DNA from: Elephas maximus indicus | Lineage: Eukaryota; Chordata; Mammalia; Proboscidea; Elephantidae | Length of the DNA: 64,000 nt | Assembly (NCBI RefSeq): GCF_024166365.1 | Contig: NC_064826.1 | Location: 24,142,001-24,206,000 of the forward strand | Reading direction: 5' to 3' | Shown: positions 1 through 11,890 of the stretch, one piece after another | Layout: each line of letters starts with the position of its first letter | Position numbering within the stretch: position 1 is the stretch's first letter | Notes under the pieces: model-generated | Told to the model about the DNA's origin: nothing | Databases searched by the model: none | The model's input: only the letters and a program-made list of their open reading frames with translations | Made by a program: the position numbers and the translations under genes

Positions 1-1340
1 CCTCTAACGTACCCAGCCCCTCATTTGTCCTTACTTACCAGCAGCAGCTAGGATTTCATTTCTCACTCAGTTCCTGAGATTCTGAAGGTCAACAGCATGA
101 AGCACACTGGATTTGCAATACTCTGAGCCCTGAGAAAACTGAAAACATGGCCCATATGACCCCAGGAAGTAGGAGGTAAAGTAAAATAATTACAAACGCT
201 GGGATGTGAGCCATCCCTCAGTATGAACATGAATAAAATTCTTAGCATTATCAAGAACCCAAGTGAGAAAATTGTAAGATAGCTGTCAGAATAAATGCTG
301 GGTGCTGCTCCAGAGTGAGGCGACAGCAGCATCAAATACAAATCTTTGGTTTCATGTTATTCCCATTAATAAAATTTTACCTACTGAGTATTTAATTGTA
401 TCAAAGAAAAAATTCTGGTTGCAACATTGAAAGTTTCACAAAAATTGAGCATATAACATAACTGATGTGAACAAGAGAAAGGAAGAATGCCTACTTTAAT
501 CTCTGTAAACACAATGCCAGCTGACTCCTTAGCGTTATGAAGGACCAGCTGTAGGATCTTTACAATTAAACCCCCCAAAATATGAGTTTCCCATGACCCA
601 AAAACAATGAATTAATGTAAAACACGTGGTGTTTAGCTGAATACGCCTCCCTTCATTTCAGCTGTATAACTAACTGGTTATGACACAGCATTCCCTATTA
701 TTAAATTAACCTTTTTGTTTTCAGAGTATTAGAGTTGTTTTGCTATTTTTCTTTATTGCCTAGATGTACAGTTTGGGTAGGTTCCACAGGATCAGCCTAA
801 ATTATCCCTGGAGATGCCTGGTCACTCATGGAGGTTCATGCTGTACCCTCTAAATCTCTTTAAATGAATGTGCAAGAAATTAAAAATTAAACATAGTTCT
901 CATTTGTCTCATAGGTCAACACAACGAGAGGAGGCCAGCTGTGCCATGTCTGACTTGAAAACTGGTACCTTCTAATATGTAGCAGCTCCAATAAAGCTAG
1001 TGGGAGAATCCTGGCTGGGAGCACAATCTGATGAATTTTTGGATAACTCTTTATGTACCTCATGTTTTCTGTTATTAAAAGAAAAAAAAAAAAGCTACTG
1101 GAAACTAAATGCAAGGACGATGTTGTCTTGCCAAAAACACTGATCTTAATCTCACTGTTTTCTCTATTTGTTCTTTGAGTCATCTTAAATATTTTGCTTT
1201 TCCACAATTCATTTTAGCACAATTAATTGTACCTATTTTTTTTTTTATAGTCTCCCCTCTCTCTCTTTCACTTAGGTAAACCATCCATTGCCCACTCTAG
1301 TTACATGGAGCCAAAAAGTTGTAAGATAGATAAAAGCTTA
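1..1340. other. No recognised feature
   Basis: AT-rich sequence with no repeat family or gene that I can name. Short open frames occur on the minus strand, the longest 106 codons near 887-1207. They have no recognisable domain and look like chance. A short A-run lies near 1081-1093. Confidence 0.5.
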
Positions 1341-1344
1341 TCTC

Positions 1345-1455
1345 CTGAAATTAACAATTTGCCAACTGAATGACCTTGAGAAAATTGGTTGACCACTCTG
1401 GGCTATGGTTCTCTGTAAAACTCATGGGATTTATGAGAGATTTCAATGAGAAGAT
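1345..1455 (+). repeat. MIR SINE fragment
   Basis: The order 'aatgaccttgagaaaattgg', 'ctctgggctatggttctctgtaaaa', then a purine-rich 'gagaagataata' follows the core of the mammal-wide MIR SINE (tgtgaccttgggcaagt ... cctcagtttcctcatctgtaaaa). The copy is old and diverged. It is directly followed by a second MIR in the opposite orientation. Confidence 0.6.
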
Positions 1456-1459
1456 AATA

Positions 1460-1705
1460 TAGAACACTTACTGAGTGCTTACTATATGTAAGGAACTGTT
1501 CTAAGCTCTTTCTATACATTGACTCATTCCTAACTTTTAAAATAATCCTCTGAAAGACAGTATTTTCCCCATTTGATAGGTGACATTTCCTGTACAATTG
1601 TTAAGAATTTCCCAGTGTGACCTAACTATTTATTGGTGAAGTTTGGATTTAAATGTAAACAACACCTCCCCATAGCCCATGCTTTTAATGACTGTGCTGT
1701 ACTGG
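1460..1705 (-). repeat. MIR SINE, nearly complete
   Basis: Read on the minus strand this copy carries the MIR tRNA-like head, the core and the 3' 'agtgctcagtaagtg' end. On the plus strand the order is 'gagtgcttactatatgtaag', 'gttctaagctctttctatac', 'aataatcctctgaaagac', 'ccatttgatagg', 'gatttaaatg', 'cccatgcttttaatgactgtgctgtactg'. It lies tail to tail with the preceding MIR, so the pair is a natural inverted repeat. Confidence 0.7.
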
Positions 1706-1865
1706 CATAAAGAAGGTTCCCAATAACTGTTAGTCCCCTTTCCAACTCCTTCAATCCTGAATGTAAAAGAAAAAATTTGGAGAAAAAAAAAAAGCAAAAG
1801 TGTAAGTGATTAAAAAAAAAGGGGGGGTTCCATCCCAGCAGAGAGTTTGGGGAATGTTTGTTCTA

Positions 1866-2341
1866 CAGGCAGTCTCCAAGTTATGAACACCTGATTATGG
1901 ATAACTTGTACTTGCCCTTTAATCTTATGTAAATATTCCCTCACTTTGAAACAACTGAACAACAACAACAAAAAAGCGAACTCATTGCCATCAGGTCGGT
2001 TCATACTCGCAGTGACTCTATAGGACAGAGGAGAACTGCCCCATAGAGTTTCCAAGGAGCAGCGGGTGGATTCAAACTGCTGATCTGTATGGTTCACAGC
2101 TGTAGCTCTTAGCCACTGCAGCACCAGGGCTCAACCCCTACTTGCCACAGATTTTTCATCATAATCGCCTTCACTTGCTGCACATGGCAGCTTCTAAATC
2201 ATTGAAAAGTCTTCGAGGCTTTCTTGCATTAAAGTAAGGCTTAATGAGAATCAGCCATGTGCATCTGCTCCGACTTACCTACCAATTTGACTTAAAGACA
2301 ACAGTTAGGAGCAGATCTTTTTGTAACTCAGGGACTGCTCA
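1866..2341. mobile_element. Probable DNA-transposon relic (mariner/Tigger-like)
   Basis: The left end 'caggcagtctccaagttat' and the right end 'gtaactcagggactgctc' are imperfect inverted copies, with about 12 of 15 core positions pairing. The left end follows a TA dinucleotide, as in Tc1/mariner-superfamily insertions. There is no transposase frame; the inside is non-coding and is split by a younger SINE at 1956-2132. The class is inferred only from the terminal motif and length, so it could be another short DNA-element family. Confidence 0.4.
1956..2132 (-). mobile_element. AfroSINE (type S1)
   Basis: On the minus strand the copy runs from the 5' 'gagccctggtgctgcagtggctaagagc' tRNA-derived head (A-box-like), through a B-box-like segment and 'aactctatggggcag', to the tail shared with the RTE and an (AAC)n-type end. 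It lies inside the DNA-transposon relic and is therefore the younger insertion. Confidence 0.85.
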
Positions 2342-2801
2342 TGTTGATTTTTTATCTTCCAGGTGATCTTTCTGGGGTCGTGGCTGACTATGAGAAATTA
2401 AAAGCAGCAGACAGAACGTGGTCACAGATACTAGTCACTCTTCCCTACGGGGCTTGATAATCTTTCCCTTCCAGGCTCAATCCACTGCTGCCTACCCCCA
2501 CGCCCCGCCCCAGTAAATATCTTTCTGGCAAAGCTTGCTATATCAAAGTAAAGACACCACTCAAACATAAATCCCCCCTCAGTTCTCTGGTTGCCTGACA
2601 TATTTCTAATGGAATGACTCCTGCACAATATGTTTGAAAGTCTTGTAACCAGGATATTTAGTTACTGTGCTTTTGATCCATCAAGTCTCACTAACAGTGA
2701 CTGAAAGAAGTGAAAAGAGTGAAAAGGAAACATTGAGGCTCCTACTATATTGTCTCCCAAATACCAACCCAGAAGTTTCTTCAGAGATCTTTGTGGGATG
2801 G
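2342..2801. other. No recognised feature
   Basis: Unassigned sequence between the DNA-transposon relic and the MaLR LTR. I see no domain, RNA gene or repeat that I can name. Confidence 0.45.
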
Positions 2802-3295
2802 TGTCTTAGTCATCTAGTGCTGCTATAACGGAAATACCACAAGTGGTTGGCTTTAACAAACAGAAATTTATTTCTTCACAGCAAAGTAGACGGAAAGTCC
2901 AAATTCAGGGCATCAGCTCCAGGCGAAGGCTTTCTCTGTCAGCCTTCTCATCAATCTTCCCCTGGAATAGGAGCTTCTCTGAGTAGGGACTATGGTTCCA
3001 AAGGACGAACCCTGCTCCTGCACTGCTTTCTTGGTGATATGAGGTCCCCCCTCTCTGTTCACTTCCCTTTCTTTTTTATCTCTTAAGAGAGAAAAGGTGT
3101 TGCAGGCCACGCCCCAGGGAAACTCCCTTTACGTTGGATCAGGGAAGTGACATGGGAAAGGGTGTCACAATCCCACCCTAATCCTCTTTAACATAAAATT
3201 GCAGTCACAAAACGGAGGACAACCAGACAATACTGGGCATCATGGCCTAACCAAGTTGACATACATTTTTGAGGGACACAGATCAATCCATGACA
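2802..3295 (-). mobile_element. Solo LTR, MaLR (MLT1/MST-like)
   Basis: The plus strand opens with 'tgtcttagtcatctagtgctgctataac' and closes with 'ggacacagatcaatccatgaca'. These are the complementary ends of an ERVL-MaLR LTR (TG...CA). The 5-bp target duplication 'gatgg' is perfect at 2797-2801 and 3296-3300. No internal retroviral sequence adjoins it, so it is a solo LTR left by LTR-LTR recombination. A second copy of the same family lies at 41779-42275. Confidence 0.8.
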
Positions 3296-3705
3296 GATGG
3301 TAAATTTGTCTAACATTAAAATAATGTTATTTTTATGAGTCAGATTTTTGTGTTGCCTGTGTTAATACATATTGTTGATCCTACTGAACTCAAGAATAAG
3401 CCTTTATTAGACTCCTTTGATTTCACAACTACAGACCTTCATTATCAACCAGTCAAGCTGTTATGGGTGACAAACCAACCCAGCATCTCAGTAGCTGACA
3501 ACATAATTTTTTTTTTTTAACTCGTGTTAAATGTCAATGATAGTTTGTCTGTGACCCGATTGTTGCACATTCTATTCACCACAGAATGAAGTCTGAGGAA
3601 ACAGCCCACATTGGGGACATTACTAGACTGATGGAGGAGGAAAAGAGCAATAGTGGAATAAAAAAAAATGGTTATTTTACTTTATTACCCTATTGCCAAA
3701 AATTA
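3296..3705. other. Possible old interspersed repeat
   Basis: The part 'gacaaaccaacccagcatctcagtagctgacaac' to 'gtttgtctgtgacc' (about 3465-3560) has the look of an old mammal-wide repeat containing a 'cagtggctgacaacaa' core, but I cannot place it in a family. The rest holds nothing I recognise. Confidence 0.3.
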
Positions 3706-4177
3706 TAAAGCAAAGACGTCACTTTGATCATTAAGGTGGGCCTGACCCAAGCCATAGTCTTTTCAATTGCCTCATATACATGTGGTACTGAAGAAGGAAG
3801 ACAGAAGAAGAATTGATGCATTCAAATTGTGGTGTCGGTAAGTAATATTGAATATATTGTATACTGCCAGAAGAATGAAAAAAATCAGTCTTAGAAGAAA
3901 TACAACCAGAATGCTCCTTAGAAGCAAGGATGACAAGACTTGGGGTCACTTACTTTGTCCACGTCATCAAGAAAGACCAATTGCTAGAAGAAGACATCAT
4001 GTTTGGTGAAGTAGAGGGCCAGTGAAGGTGAGGGAGGCCCTCAGTGGGATGGATTGACAAAATAACACAACAGTGAACTCAAACATACCAACGGTCGTGA
4101 AGATGGCGCAGGACTGGACAATGTTTTGTTCTCTTGTACATCATAAGGTCACCATGAGTTGGCAACTAGCAACAATG
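3706..4177 (+). mobile_element. RTE (BovB-clade) LINE, 5'-truncated 3' end
   Basis: Homologous to the 3' part of the other RTE copies in the window. Shared landmarks are 'gcctgacccaagccatagt', 'gaagaagaattgatgc', 'ccagaatgctccttagaag', 'gacatcatg', 'gatggcgcaggac', and the terminal 'ggtcaccatgagttggcaac'. It encodes only broken remains of the C-terminal end of the reverse-transcriptase protein. A small deletion lies near 3780 relative to other copies. Confidence 0.85.
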
Positions 4178-4806
4178 TTATCAAAATATAGCTAAATTCA
4201 TTTCTCTTGTGTCTTTTATGACAATACACTCTTCAGGATTTTGTGCTACACATTGGTTGCTGTTTTTCAATCTTTTTTTTTTTGCTGGCTCTCATTTTTC
4301 TACCCTTGCTGTAAATGTTGGCTTGTCCAGGGCTTAGCCCTGGGCTTACTTTTCTTCTCTAGAACAGTAATTATGTCTAGCCCTATGTCTGAAATATTAT
4401 CTAAATATCAAGAAATTTCAAATATATGACCCTAGACATGAAGCCATTCCTGATGTCCAAACTCATATATTCGACTGCCTATTTGAAATCCAAATTTGTA
4501 TAATACGCATATTAAGCTTAACAAGCTTAAAAGACATTAGATTCCATCTCTCAAACATGTGCCCTATCAGTACATTCCATCACTACCCATCCAAATTCTC
4601 AAGCTATGATTTTTTTCTCCCATCTTTGTTGCTACTTTCATACACATACACAATAGTTTTACTGAGCATTGATTACAATGATTTTTGTGATGGTTTTCTC
4701 TTACATATGGAGGCGTAGGAATTGTAGGTTCAAAGTTTGTCCAGTGCACACTGAATCTATTGTCCTATATAGTATTAACGAATTACAGAAGATATGGGCA
4801 ACTACT
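4178..4806. other. No recognised feature
   Basis: AT-rich sequence with no recognisable gene or repeat. Confidence 0.45.
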
Positions 4807-4955
4807 TGTTGTTAGTTGCCATTGAGTTGATACTGACTCATGGTGACCCCATGTGGGCTGAGTAGAACTGTTCCACAGGGTTTTCAAGGCTGTGACAGTT
4901 TAGAAGCAGATTGCCAGCGCTGTGTTCTGAGGAGCCTCTGAGTGGGTTAAAACGG
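4807..4955 (-). mobile_element. AfroSINE (type S2), head-truncated
   Basis: From 'tgttgttagttgccattgag' through 'gactcatggtgaccccatg' and 'agaagcagattgcc' to 'gagtgggtt'. The tRNA-derived head is missing. Confidence 0.8.
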
Positions 4956-7002
4956 CCTACTAGTCAATAACTTTCTCTCTGAGCCAGTAGTAAGTAATAT
5001 TAACCCCTTTCCTTCCCTCCTGCTCACTCTCTTTTTCTGTCATACACACACACACACACACACACCCAGCATCACTCAGTTCTGCTATCATCTTGACCAA
5101 GGGAAGACCGAGACTGAGTTTCACTGACTTCCAGTTGAGCGCCCAGTCTGCTCAAGCCACTGACTCAAGCTGATTTGAATATTCTGTTCCGGAGCATTGG
5201 CTTTATATTGTAAGTTCCAGAAAACTTAAATAATGCGGATATTTAAAAAAAATTTGGATTTTTATGATGCAAATATTTTATTTTGGATTATTAACTTCAG
5301 GGCAAGATTTAATGCACATGATTCAACTGAATGTGTACATAGAATCTATGCTGAAAAACAGGAGCCACGGAACAGGTATTATCTTAATTGCTATTCATTT
5401 CTAATAAAAAGAAAATCCAATGGGCTTAATAAATACAGAAAACATTATTGAATCATAAAGTGGCTAATTAGTTTTGTGAATTTCAAGTGCTGCGTTTGCA
5501 AATGAAAACTAATTACCGATTATATGTAGCCTTGAATCAATTTTTTTTTCCACTTACTATTTGGTTGGTCATAAACCTAAACTCACCAGAGATTGGAAGC
5601 ATTTGCCTGGCATACAGATCATAAGCTTTCAGTTAGTAAATACTCTTATTATTTACCATATAATATCTTTTCTTCCCTCAAGTAAAATCACACACAAATG
5701 TAATCTCAAGTCTTTAAGAAACACCTTACGCTCATCCTTGGGCAGAATTACACGATATGGAGTCTAGTCTAACTTTGACGTATGATACATAAGCTGCAGC
5801 ACTTTAATTAACGCTAGCAGACTCCTGGCAATTATGCCTTCCAGCGTTCAGCTGAGTTCAGAGTCCATACTGATATAAGCACAAACACTTGAATACAGTA
5901 TGAAAAAAAAACTATATACTGTATATTATTTCTTATAGTGGTGGAAAAAATATGGGACAAAATATGAAATTAACTGAACACGTAAATGTGCCCAATTCAC
6001 CAAAAAATAAATTCACACAAAAGACTGTATACAAGGCAGGCATTAGTTTATGCAATATATCTCAGTCTGCAAAAGTTGGAGATGCCCTGCTTTGGAGCCT
6101 CATTTTCCCCAGGGACACATCTGATGAAAGTAAGTCACTGTGGCTTCAGTGTCTTGCCCATTATTTTTCCATAATTAAAAGATCAAAGATGATGAGTTTC
6201 ACTGTCCTTCTTTTCCTTTCTCTAAGCCCCATGGGATCTTCCGAGATGGATACATAGGCTACTACCTCGGAGTATAAGTTCACCTTAGACAAATATGTCA
6301 AAAAGCCAGATTGTCTGTGGGCCTTTTGGAATTTTCTTTTCCACCTTGTGTGACAACTAGTTGCTTTTGGGTACACCTTTACTCTTAATTGCCTGACACT
6401 CTAAACCCTTATTTACTTTCTCTGGATCTTTTATCTAAGGTCACACCCAGAAAAAAAAAAAAAGTTGGTGATTTCGTAATCAAATATTCATTCATTTATT
6501 ATACACAAAAGGAAGTGATTGATAAAGATTAATACAATGCAAAGGGTATATTTTAAAATTTTCATTAATAAGGGGTAGATACTGAAATTTTAGATAATAG
6601 TCCCCTAAAGAGATAAGGATATTTATTAGATATTGCAAGTAGATCAGGTATCATAGAAGTTTCCCCTGTGACTCTATTTCAATTTTATCTTCTTTTTCTC
6701 CCCAAAGGTATTCCTTCTACCAGCTCAACTTCTTTTTTATACTTTTGCCTGAAATTTAGCTAAGTTTATAGGGTTGTGTTATTTATTTATTTATTTTACT
6801 CAAACTAAACTTTTATTAAAAATAATGAGCAGAAATGATTTTGACAAAAATGGAATTTCATAATGTTCAGTCCTTTGAACATAAAATTCTGTACTTAAAA
6901 AAAACATTGTTTAATATCTGCTTTTATATCCCTGCTCTTCATTCCTGTTTCAATGTTCCCACAGATCTTCTTATATTTAAGACCATAACCATTTATACCA
7001 GT
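4956..7002. other. No gene seen; simple repeats and TAAT-rich blocks
   Basis: No gene or interspersed repeat that I can name. Contains a (CA)n run at 5043-5066 and a TTTA repeat near 6778-6796. Blocks around 5450-5560 and 5780-5890 hold repeated TAATTA-type motifs and no visible mobile-element sequence (see findings). Open frames of 60-105 codons here lack any recognisable domain. Confidence 0.45.
5043..5066. repeat. (CA)n microsatellite
   Basis: About a dozen uninterrupted CA units, directly visible. Confidence 0.95.
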
Positions 7003-7150
7003 CAAAAAAAAAAAAAAGATCAGTTGCTGTCAAATCCAACTCAGGGCACTGCTTCCCACAGGGTTTCGGTGGCCATGATCTTTCAGAAGCCTATCACCAC
7101 GGCTTTCTTCCAAGGTGCCTCAGGGTGGATTTGGATCTCCAAACTTTTCT
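7003..7150 (-). mobile_element. AfroSINE (type S2)
   Basis: The minus-strand copy has its A-rich tail at 7003-7017 (plus-strand side), then 'gttgctgtcaaatccaactc', 'agggtttcggtggc' and 'ctttcttccaaggtgcc'. It abuts a second copy in the same orientation. Confidence 0.75.
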
Positions 7151-7151
7151 A

Positions 7152-7353
7152 ATCCGTTGTCCTCGAGTCAACTTCAACTCACAGCAACCCCGTGTGTTAC
7201 AGAGTAGAACTGCTCCCTAGGGTTTTCCTGGCAATAGTCTTTACAGAAGCAGATTGCCAGGCCTTTCTTCCATAGCAACTGGGTGGGCTCAGACTGCCAA
7301 AGTCACAGGCTAGTAGCTGAGCGTTTAAAAGTTTGTTTCACCCTGGGACTCCA
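7152..7353 (-). mobile_element. AfroSINE (type S2), near full length
   Basis: 'gttgtcctcgagtcaacttc', 'cagagtagaactgctcc', 'acagaagcagattgccagg' and the tRNA-head complement 'ccctgggactcc' are all present. Head-to-tail with the preceding SINE. Confidence 0.85.
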
Positions 7354-7505
7354 TACGTTAGCAGCTAGTTTAAAAAAAAAAATTCATACCTAAATGTCAG
7401 ACTAAGAGTTCTGAATATTCATTCATATGCTAAAGGTTTTTCTGCATGTGAGAAAAGATATATTTTACAGAAATGTTTATTGTAGTCCTGTTTGGGAAAA
7501 AATTG

Positions 7506-7691
7506 CCATATTCTATCTGAGTAGACACACAAGACCTTAATTCACTGCTTTTAACTGTAACATAGTTTTTCATCCACTATTTTGTAATTTAACATAGGGG
7601 AATGTTAAATTACAAAATAGTGGATGAAAAACTATGTTACAACTAAAAGCAGTGAATTAAGGTCTTGTGTGTCTACTCAGATAGAATATGG
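7506..7691. repeat. Near-perfect 186-bp palindrome (90-bp arms)
   Basis: Bases 7506-7595 and 7602-7691 are reverse complements of one another over 90 bp, with only two adjacent mismatches near the middle of the arms (7550-7556 versus 7641-7647). The spacer is six bases (agggga, 7596-7601). The pairing stops abruptly on both sides. Neither arm resembles a repeat family elsewhere in the window. If transcribed, the RNA would fold into one long hairpin. Confidence 0.95.
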
Positions 7692-8168
7692 AAATATACT
7701 GCTGGTTAAAACATTTGCCGAGGTATATAAAGAGTTTAACTCATTATAAAATCTTTAAAGACAGAGATAATGTTTTATTTTGCTCGTGAATTCATACATG
7801 TGGATGTAGGTAAAAGTATAAACATAATGGGCTTTAAAGAAATACGATAAACTCATAATAGTGTTTTCTTGGCATGGAGTGCTGATCAAAAGTGTTTTCT
7901 ACCATATTAATTCTGGCTCGCTGGAATAAGGGTATGCCTTAGATTATCATTTTTAAATCTGCTACCCCCAATATTTCTATGTTTATTAGTCACGTCTAAT
8001 GCCTAATTTATTCTTACCATCCTATGACTGTATAGAGGTAATATACTATTCTGCGGTACAAGGATTTTATAATTTAAAGAGCAATGAATGTCTACAGTTC
8101 TGTAAACAATAAATAAAATGCTATTCAATGATTTTGAGCTCAATTTCTTATTTTATTTTTCATTTTTA
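7692..8168. other. No recognised feature
   Basis: AT-rich sequence with no gene or repeat that I can name. Confidence 0.45.
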
Positions 8169-8390
8169 GAAAAACAAACTCCAAACCAATTGCCATAGAG
8201 TTGATTCCAACTCATGGTGACCCCATCTGTGTCAGAGTGGAACTGTCCTTCATAGGGTTTTCAACGGCTGGGATCTTTGGGAAGTACATTGCCAGGACTT
8301 TCTTCCACAGCACCTCTAAGCGGGTTTGAACCTACAAACGTTTGGTTAATTGTGCAATGCTTAACCATTTGTGCCAGCCAGGGACTTCCT
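8169..8390 (-). mobile_element. AfroSINE (type S2), near full length
   Basis: 'gccatagagttgattccaac', 'agggttttcaacggctggg', 'acattgccaggactttcttcc' and the tRNA-head complement 'gccagccagggact' are all visible in order. Confidence 0.85.
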
Positions 8391-9610
8391 TTTTTAGAAC
8401 GAAAGGTCTAATCATCTTTATCATGCCTTATTGCACCACTCTAGGTAATGTATTTTAAGATACGATTTTTAAGATTCAGTTTGTGTGTGTCCACATGCAT
8501 GTACATGTATGTGTGTGTGTACACGCATGTGTGTGGTAGAGGTGGTTATTAGGACTATATATTGTGTGTTCTGTCATTACTTTTTTAGACCAATATCTAC
8601 CTCCCTATTAGCCCTATTAACCAGTATTTTGGATGAGAAAATTTGATAAAGTAAAACTAATCTATATATTGTTTAGTACTACAAAGCTTTTCTTATTTTT
8701 TAGCCAAAATCTGTCATTTTTAAGTTAATAATACTCTTAAAATCATAGTTTCTGTGTTCTCAATTTACTGATGCTTCAGAGAGTTTAACTACAGAAGAGA
8801 AACTGTTTCTTACTCTAATTTCTCTGGTATAGGAGATGGATACAGGGTCATTCAAAGTCACACAAGGTATCAAAGCAGCCTAAATACAGGGCATCAGCTG
8901 TATAATTGATTTAATGGAATTCAGAGCTCACTTTTTTATTCACTCAATGTAGGAAGAGCAAGTGACTGCTAGAGTTGTTTTCCTGTAGCTTTTTATTTCC
9001 CTTATTCCTACATAAAATGATTTGTGAGTCACAAAGTAACAAGAATAATGAGAACTAAAAAAAAGTCATTAAATTAAAATGCATCATAAATAGACTTCAT
9101 TTTTTTTCTCTCCTAATTCTTTGGTTCGATTATTTTTAGTATAATGCTCCTACCTCAGCCTCGACTTCAAAATTTCCCAAATTATCATTACTATTCAGTA
9201 GTAATCCTTGGTATTTGTCTTTGTAATTTTGACCTCTCTGGTCAAATATCAGTGTGGCACTTGGATTTCCAATGGAAAATATAAACTGCACAGTCAAGTG
9301 CACATGAATTATAAAAAATATAGTAAGGGTTGCCTGAACAGAACTAACCTTGTCCGTACCTAGATTATGGGTATTTTAGAAGCTCTTGTCTCCCAAATGT
9401 AATTATTACCAGACTTGCCGCAACTGAAATTTAGATAGAAAAGATGCTGACCATTGCTGATTCCTCTTTAATAGCTTTGCTGTTTCCTTAATTTAACAGA
9501 AAACTAGGCGTGTTATAAAATTAACTGACTTTATGATACATTCCAGCCAGCATCATAGTTGATGGTAAAACAAAGCACCGAATCCACCATACGGGAGTAA
9601 TCATTTATAA
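8391..9610. other. No gene seen; imperfect GT repeat
   Basis: Contains an imperfect (GT)n tract at about 8479-8536. I recognise nothing else. Confidence 0.45.
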
Positions 9611-9770
9611 AAGTTGGCAGAGTGGTTAAGTGCTACAGCTGCACGCCAAAAGGTCGGCAGTTCAAATCCACCAGGTGCTCCTTGGAAACTCTATGGGGCA
9701 GTTCTACTCTGTCCTATAGGGTCGGTATGAGTCAGAATCGACTCGGTGGCAACGGGTTGGGTTTGGTTTG
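9611..9770 (+). mobile_element. AfroSINE (type S1)
   Basis: The tRNA-derived head carries an A-box-like 'ggcagagtggttaagtgc' and a B-box-like 'ggtcggcagttcaaatcc'. It is followed by 'tggaaactctatggggcag', 'tatgagtcagaatcgactc' and 'gggtttggtttgg'. The 5' end is slightly truncated. Confidence 0.9.
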
Positions 9771-10934
9771 GCTAATTAAAGCAGCTTGCCAAATAGGAAC
9801 ACATTTCCCATCAACTTCCAGTTCATCTACTTTTCAATTACCATCATATTTCACATCCTGCCATATGTAATAGGATTCTTTGTAAAGAGAGCATAAGAAA
9901 AATTTTGATGTTTCTTTTTTGGAATCATCTGTGACTCTTTTATTCTGGTGGGCACTTGTCATTCATGCATTAATCACAAAAATTTAGAGATGGATTGAGT
10001 GCTTTCCAAATTTTGGCACCAATGATATAATTTTTATTGAAAGGTATCCTTCCCGAAACCCAGAATCCAAGCATCATAGATAAGTCAAATGCAACAATTA
10101 CATAAATCATTTGTGGAGACACAAATATAATTGTCCAAGGAATTACTACAGTGGCTCTCTCTGATTGTCAGGCAACAAACAATACAGAATCAGAGACTTC
10201 TTCTCAATCCACTTGGAAGGACTGCTACAATCTCAGCTTTTCATGGTTACTGAGATGGTTGCAGCTGGGAGACCAAGAGTCAGGAATGCAACTTTACCAA
10301 GCATGAAGTACCCAAACTCAGGTTTCTCCTCTACCTTGCAAGACTGCTTTTATGAAAAGCCTGTAGAAAGGAAGGGTGTCAGAGGGTAGAGTCCTCTCCT
10401 GCAGACCCAACCCATGATGTTCCTGCTACACCCTGAATCAAGTGCCTCTTTCTGTAAGATGCTGAGAGTACTGGGGACCGTGTGCTTCCTGCAGTTATAG
10501 AATATCTCCTTCTCAGCTCTAGCCTATGCTCGTTGACTCTTGTATGCTGTTTGCTAAAGCAAATGTAGTCAACAGTGCCCCCAGTCATGGTTGGCCACTT
10601 GGGAAGTAAACAGTAAAGCAAATTGGATAAAGATAAATTTTCTCCGTTTTATCTCCTTAATCATATCCTAATCCCCAAAACAGCCTGCACAAAACCATTC
10701 TTAGACAAAGGGACTATTGAGATACCTCAGATGAAATTAAAGGTATACGTGGAGTTAGAATTGCAAGAGTGTCCAGGAAAACAAAGGTAAGATGTATGAA
10801 AGACAAATTCAGTTTCAAATTCTGAACTCTTCTCATGTTAAACTGAGGACTCAGATTTACTCACACCAATAATATTTCAGATCTCCATTTTAAGCCTCCC
10901 TCAAAGCAATCTTCATATATTTTTGAGTCAGAAA
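9771..10934. other. No recognised feature
   Basis: I see no repeat or gene. Short open frames (10165-10389 plus, 10379-10621 minus) have no recognisable domain. Confidence 0.4.
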
Positions 10935-11122
10935 ATCTTATATTTATATACCAGCTCTGCCATTTTGTAATATTTTGACTTTGTTAAAATGACTTAAGGT
11001 GTCAGAGTCACCAAATTACTCAGCACCAAAATAAGGATGGAAATGCCTACCTTACAAGGCAATTTTAAGGGTTAAATAAGAGCATATATTTGGTGTTTCT
11101 GCTTATAGTAGTCACTTCACAA
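10935..11122 (+). repeat. MIR SINE
   Basis: 'ataccagctctgccatttt', 'actttgttaaaatgactta', 'aaaataaggatggaaatgcctacctta', 'aagggttaaataagagca' and 'tatagtagtcacttcac' follow the MIR order. Old and diverged. Confidence 0.65.
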
Positions 11123-11890
11123 GGATTGCTAATCTTTCTTCGACACATTGGAATTAATTAGTACTGGTAAAAATTTTTGGGCCATTTCATTTCCTATGGT
11201 ACCTAAAAAATGCAAATCAAATAGGATTTCCATGCCTCGTTTCTTTTTTTCCATACACATGTGATTTGCCATGTCTGCCAAGGGCACTTGCTTTGTGACA
11301 ATCTGAGTTACTGACCACACAGAAAAAGACTCAGAATAAACACTCAGGGCCAAATTCTGCCATCTGATACGCATTGAAGCTTAGCTCCAAAACGCAGAAT
11401 AAGTTAAACTTCGCAGGAACCGACAGCAGCATTTGTACATGATTTATGACCTGCCAATACGCTATCATCCATAAATGTGTTTCTTTACAACTATATATAC
11501 CAGGGAATCCTGATAATAGTTATCAGAAATGAATTTTCTCTTTGAATTTTTTTGCTAAAACCTATTTAATTACTCTCTTATTGATTTTTATAGCTAATGG
11601 GGAAGTAAAAAAGAAGGTAATATTTTTATATTCTTATATATTTGAATTTTCAATACATTTTTGTACTTACTGTCAAATAATATATCTTGATTCCTTCTAC
11701 CTCATTAAACTCTTCATCTGAAATAATAAAATCAGTTCTGACCAAAACCGTATTTCATTTCAACTGTTTCACTCAGCTTCTCCCGATAAAGGGATCGCTT
11801 GTTTTCACAGATCAAAAGTCTCACTATTTTCTCCCCAATTATCAGTCCCATGGAGGCTAAGTTTTTTCCCCTTCAGCCTAGGTTCCATGA
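11123..11890. other. No recognised feature
   Basis: AT-rich sequence with no gene or repeat that I can name. Confidence 0.45.

Noticed and set aside
3731..3949. A 72-codon minus-strand gene
   Set aside because: It is the antisense shadow of the RTE 3' end at 3706-4177.
5043..5066. A functional Z-DNA or regulatory CA tract
   Set aside because: Too short and common to claim a role; listed only as a microsatellite.
7506..7691. A microRNA precursor
   Set aside because: The arms are far too long and too perfect for a typical pre-miRNA. The palindrome is kept as a structural finding.
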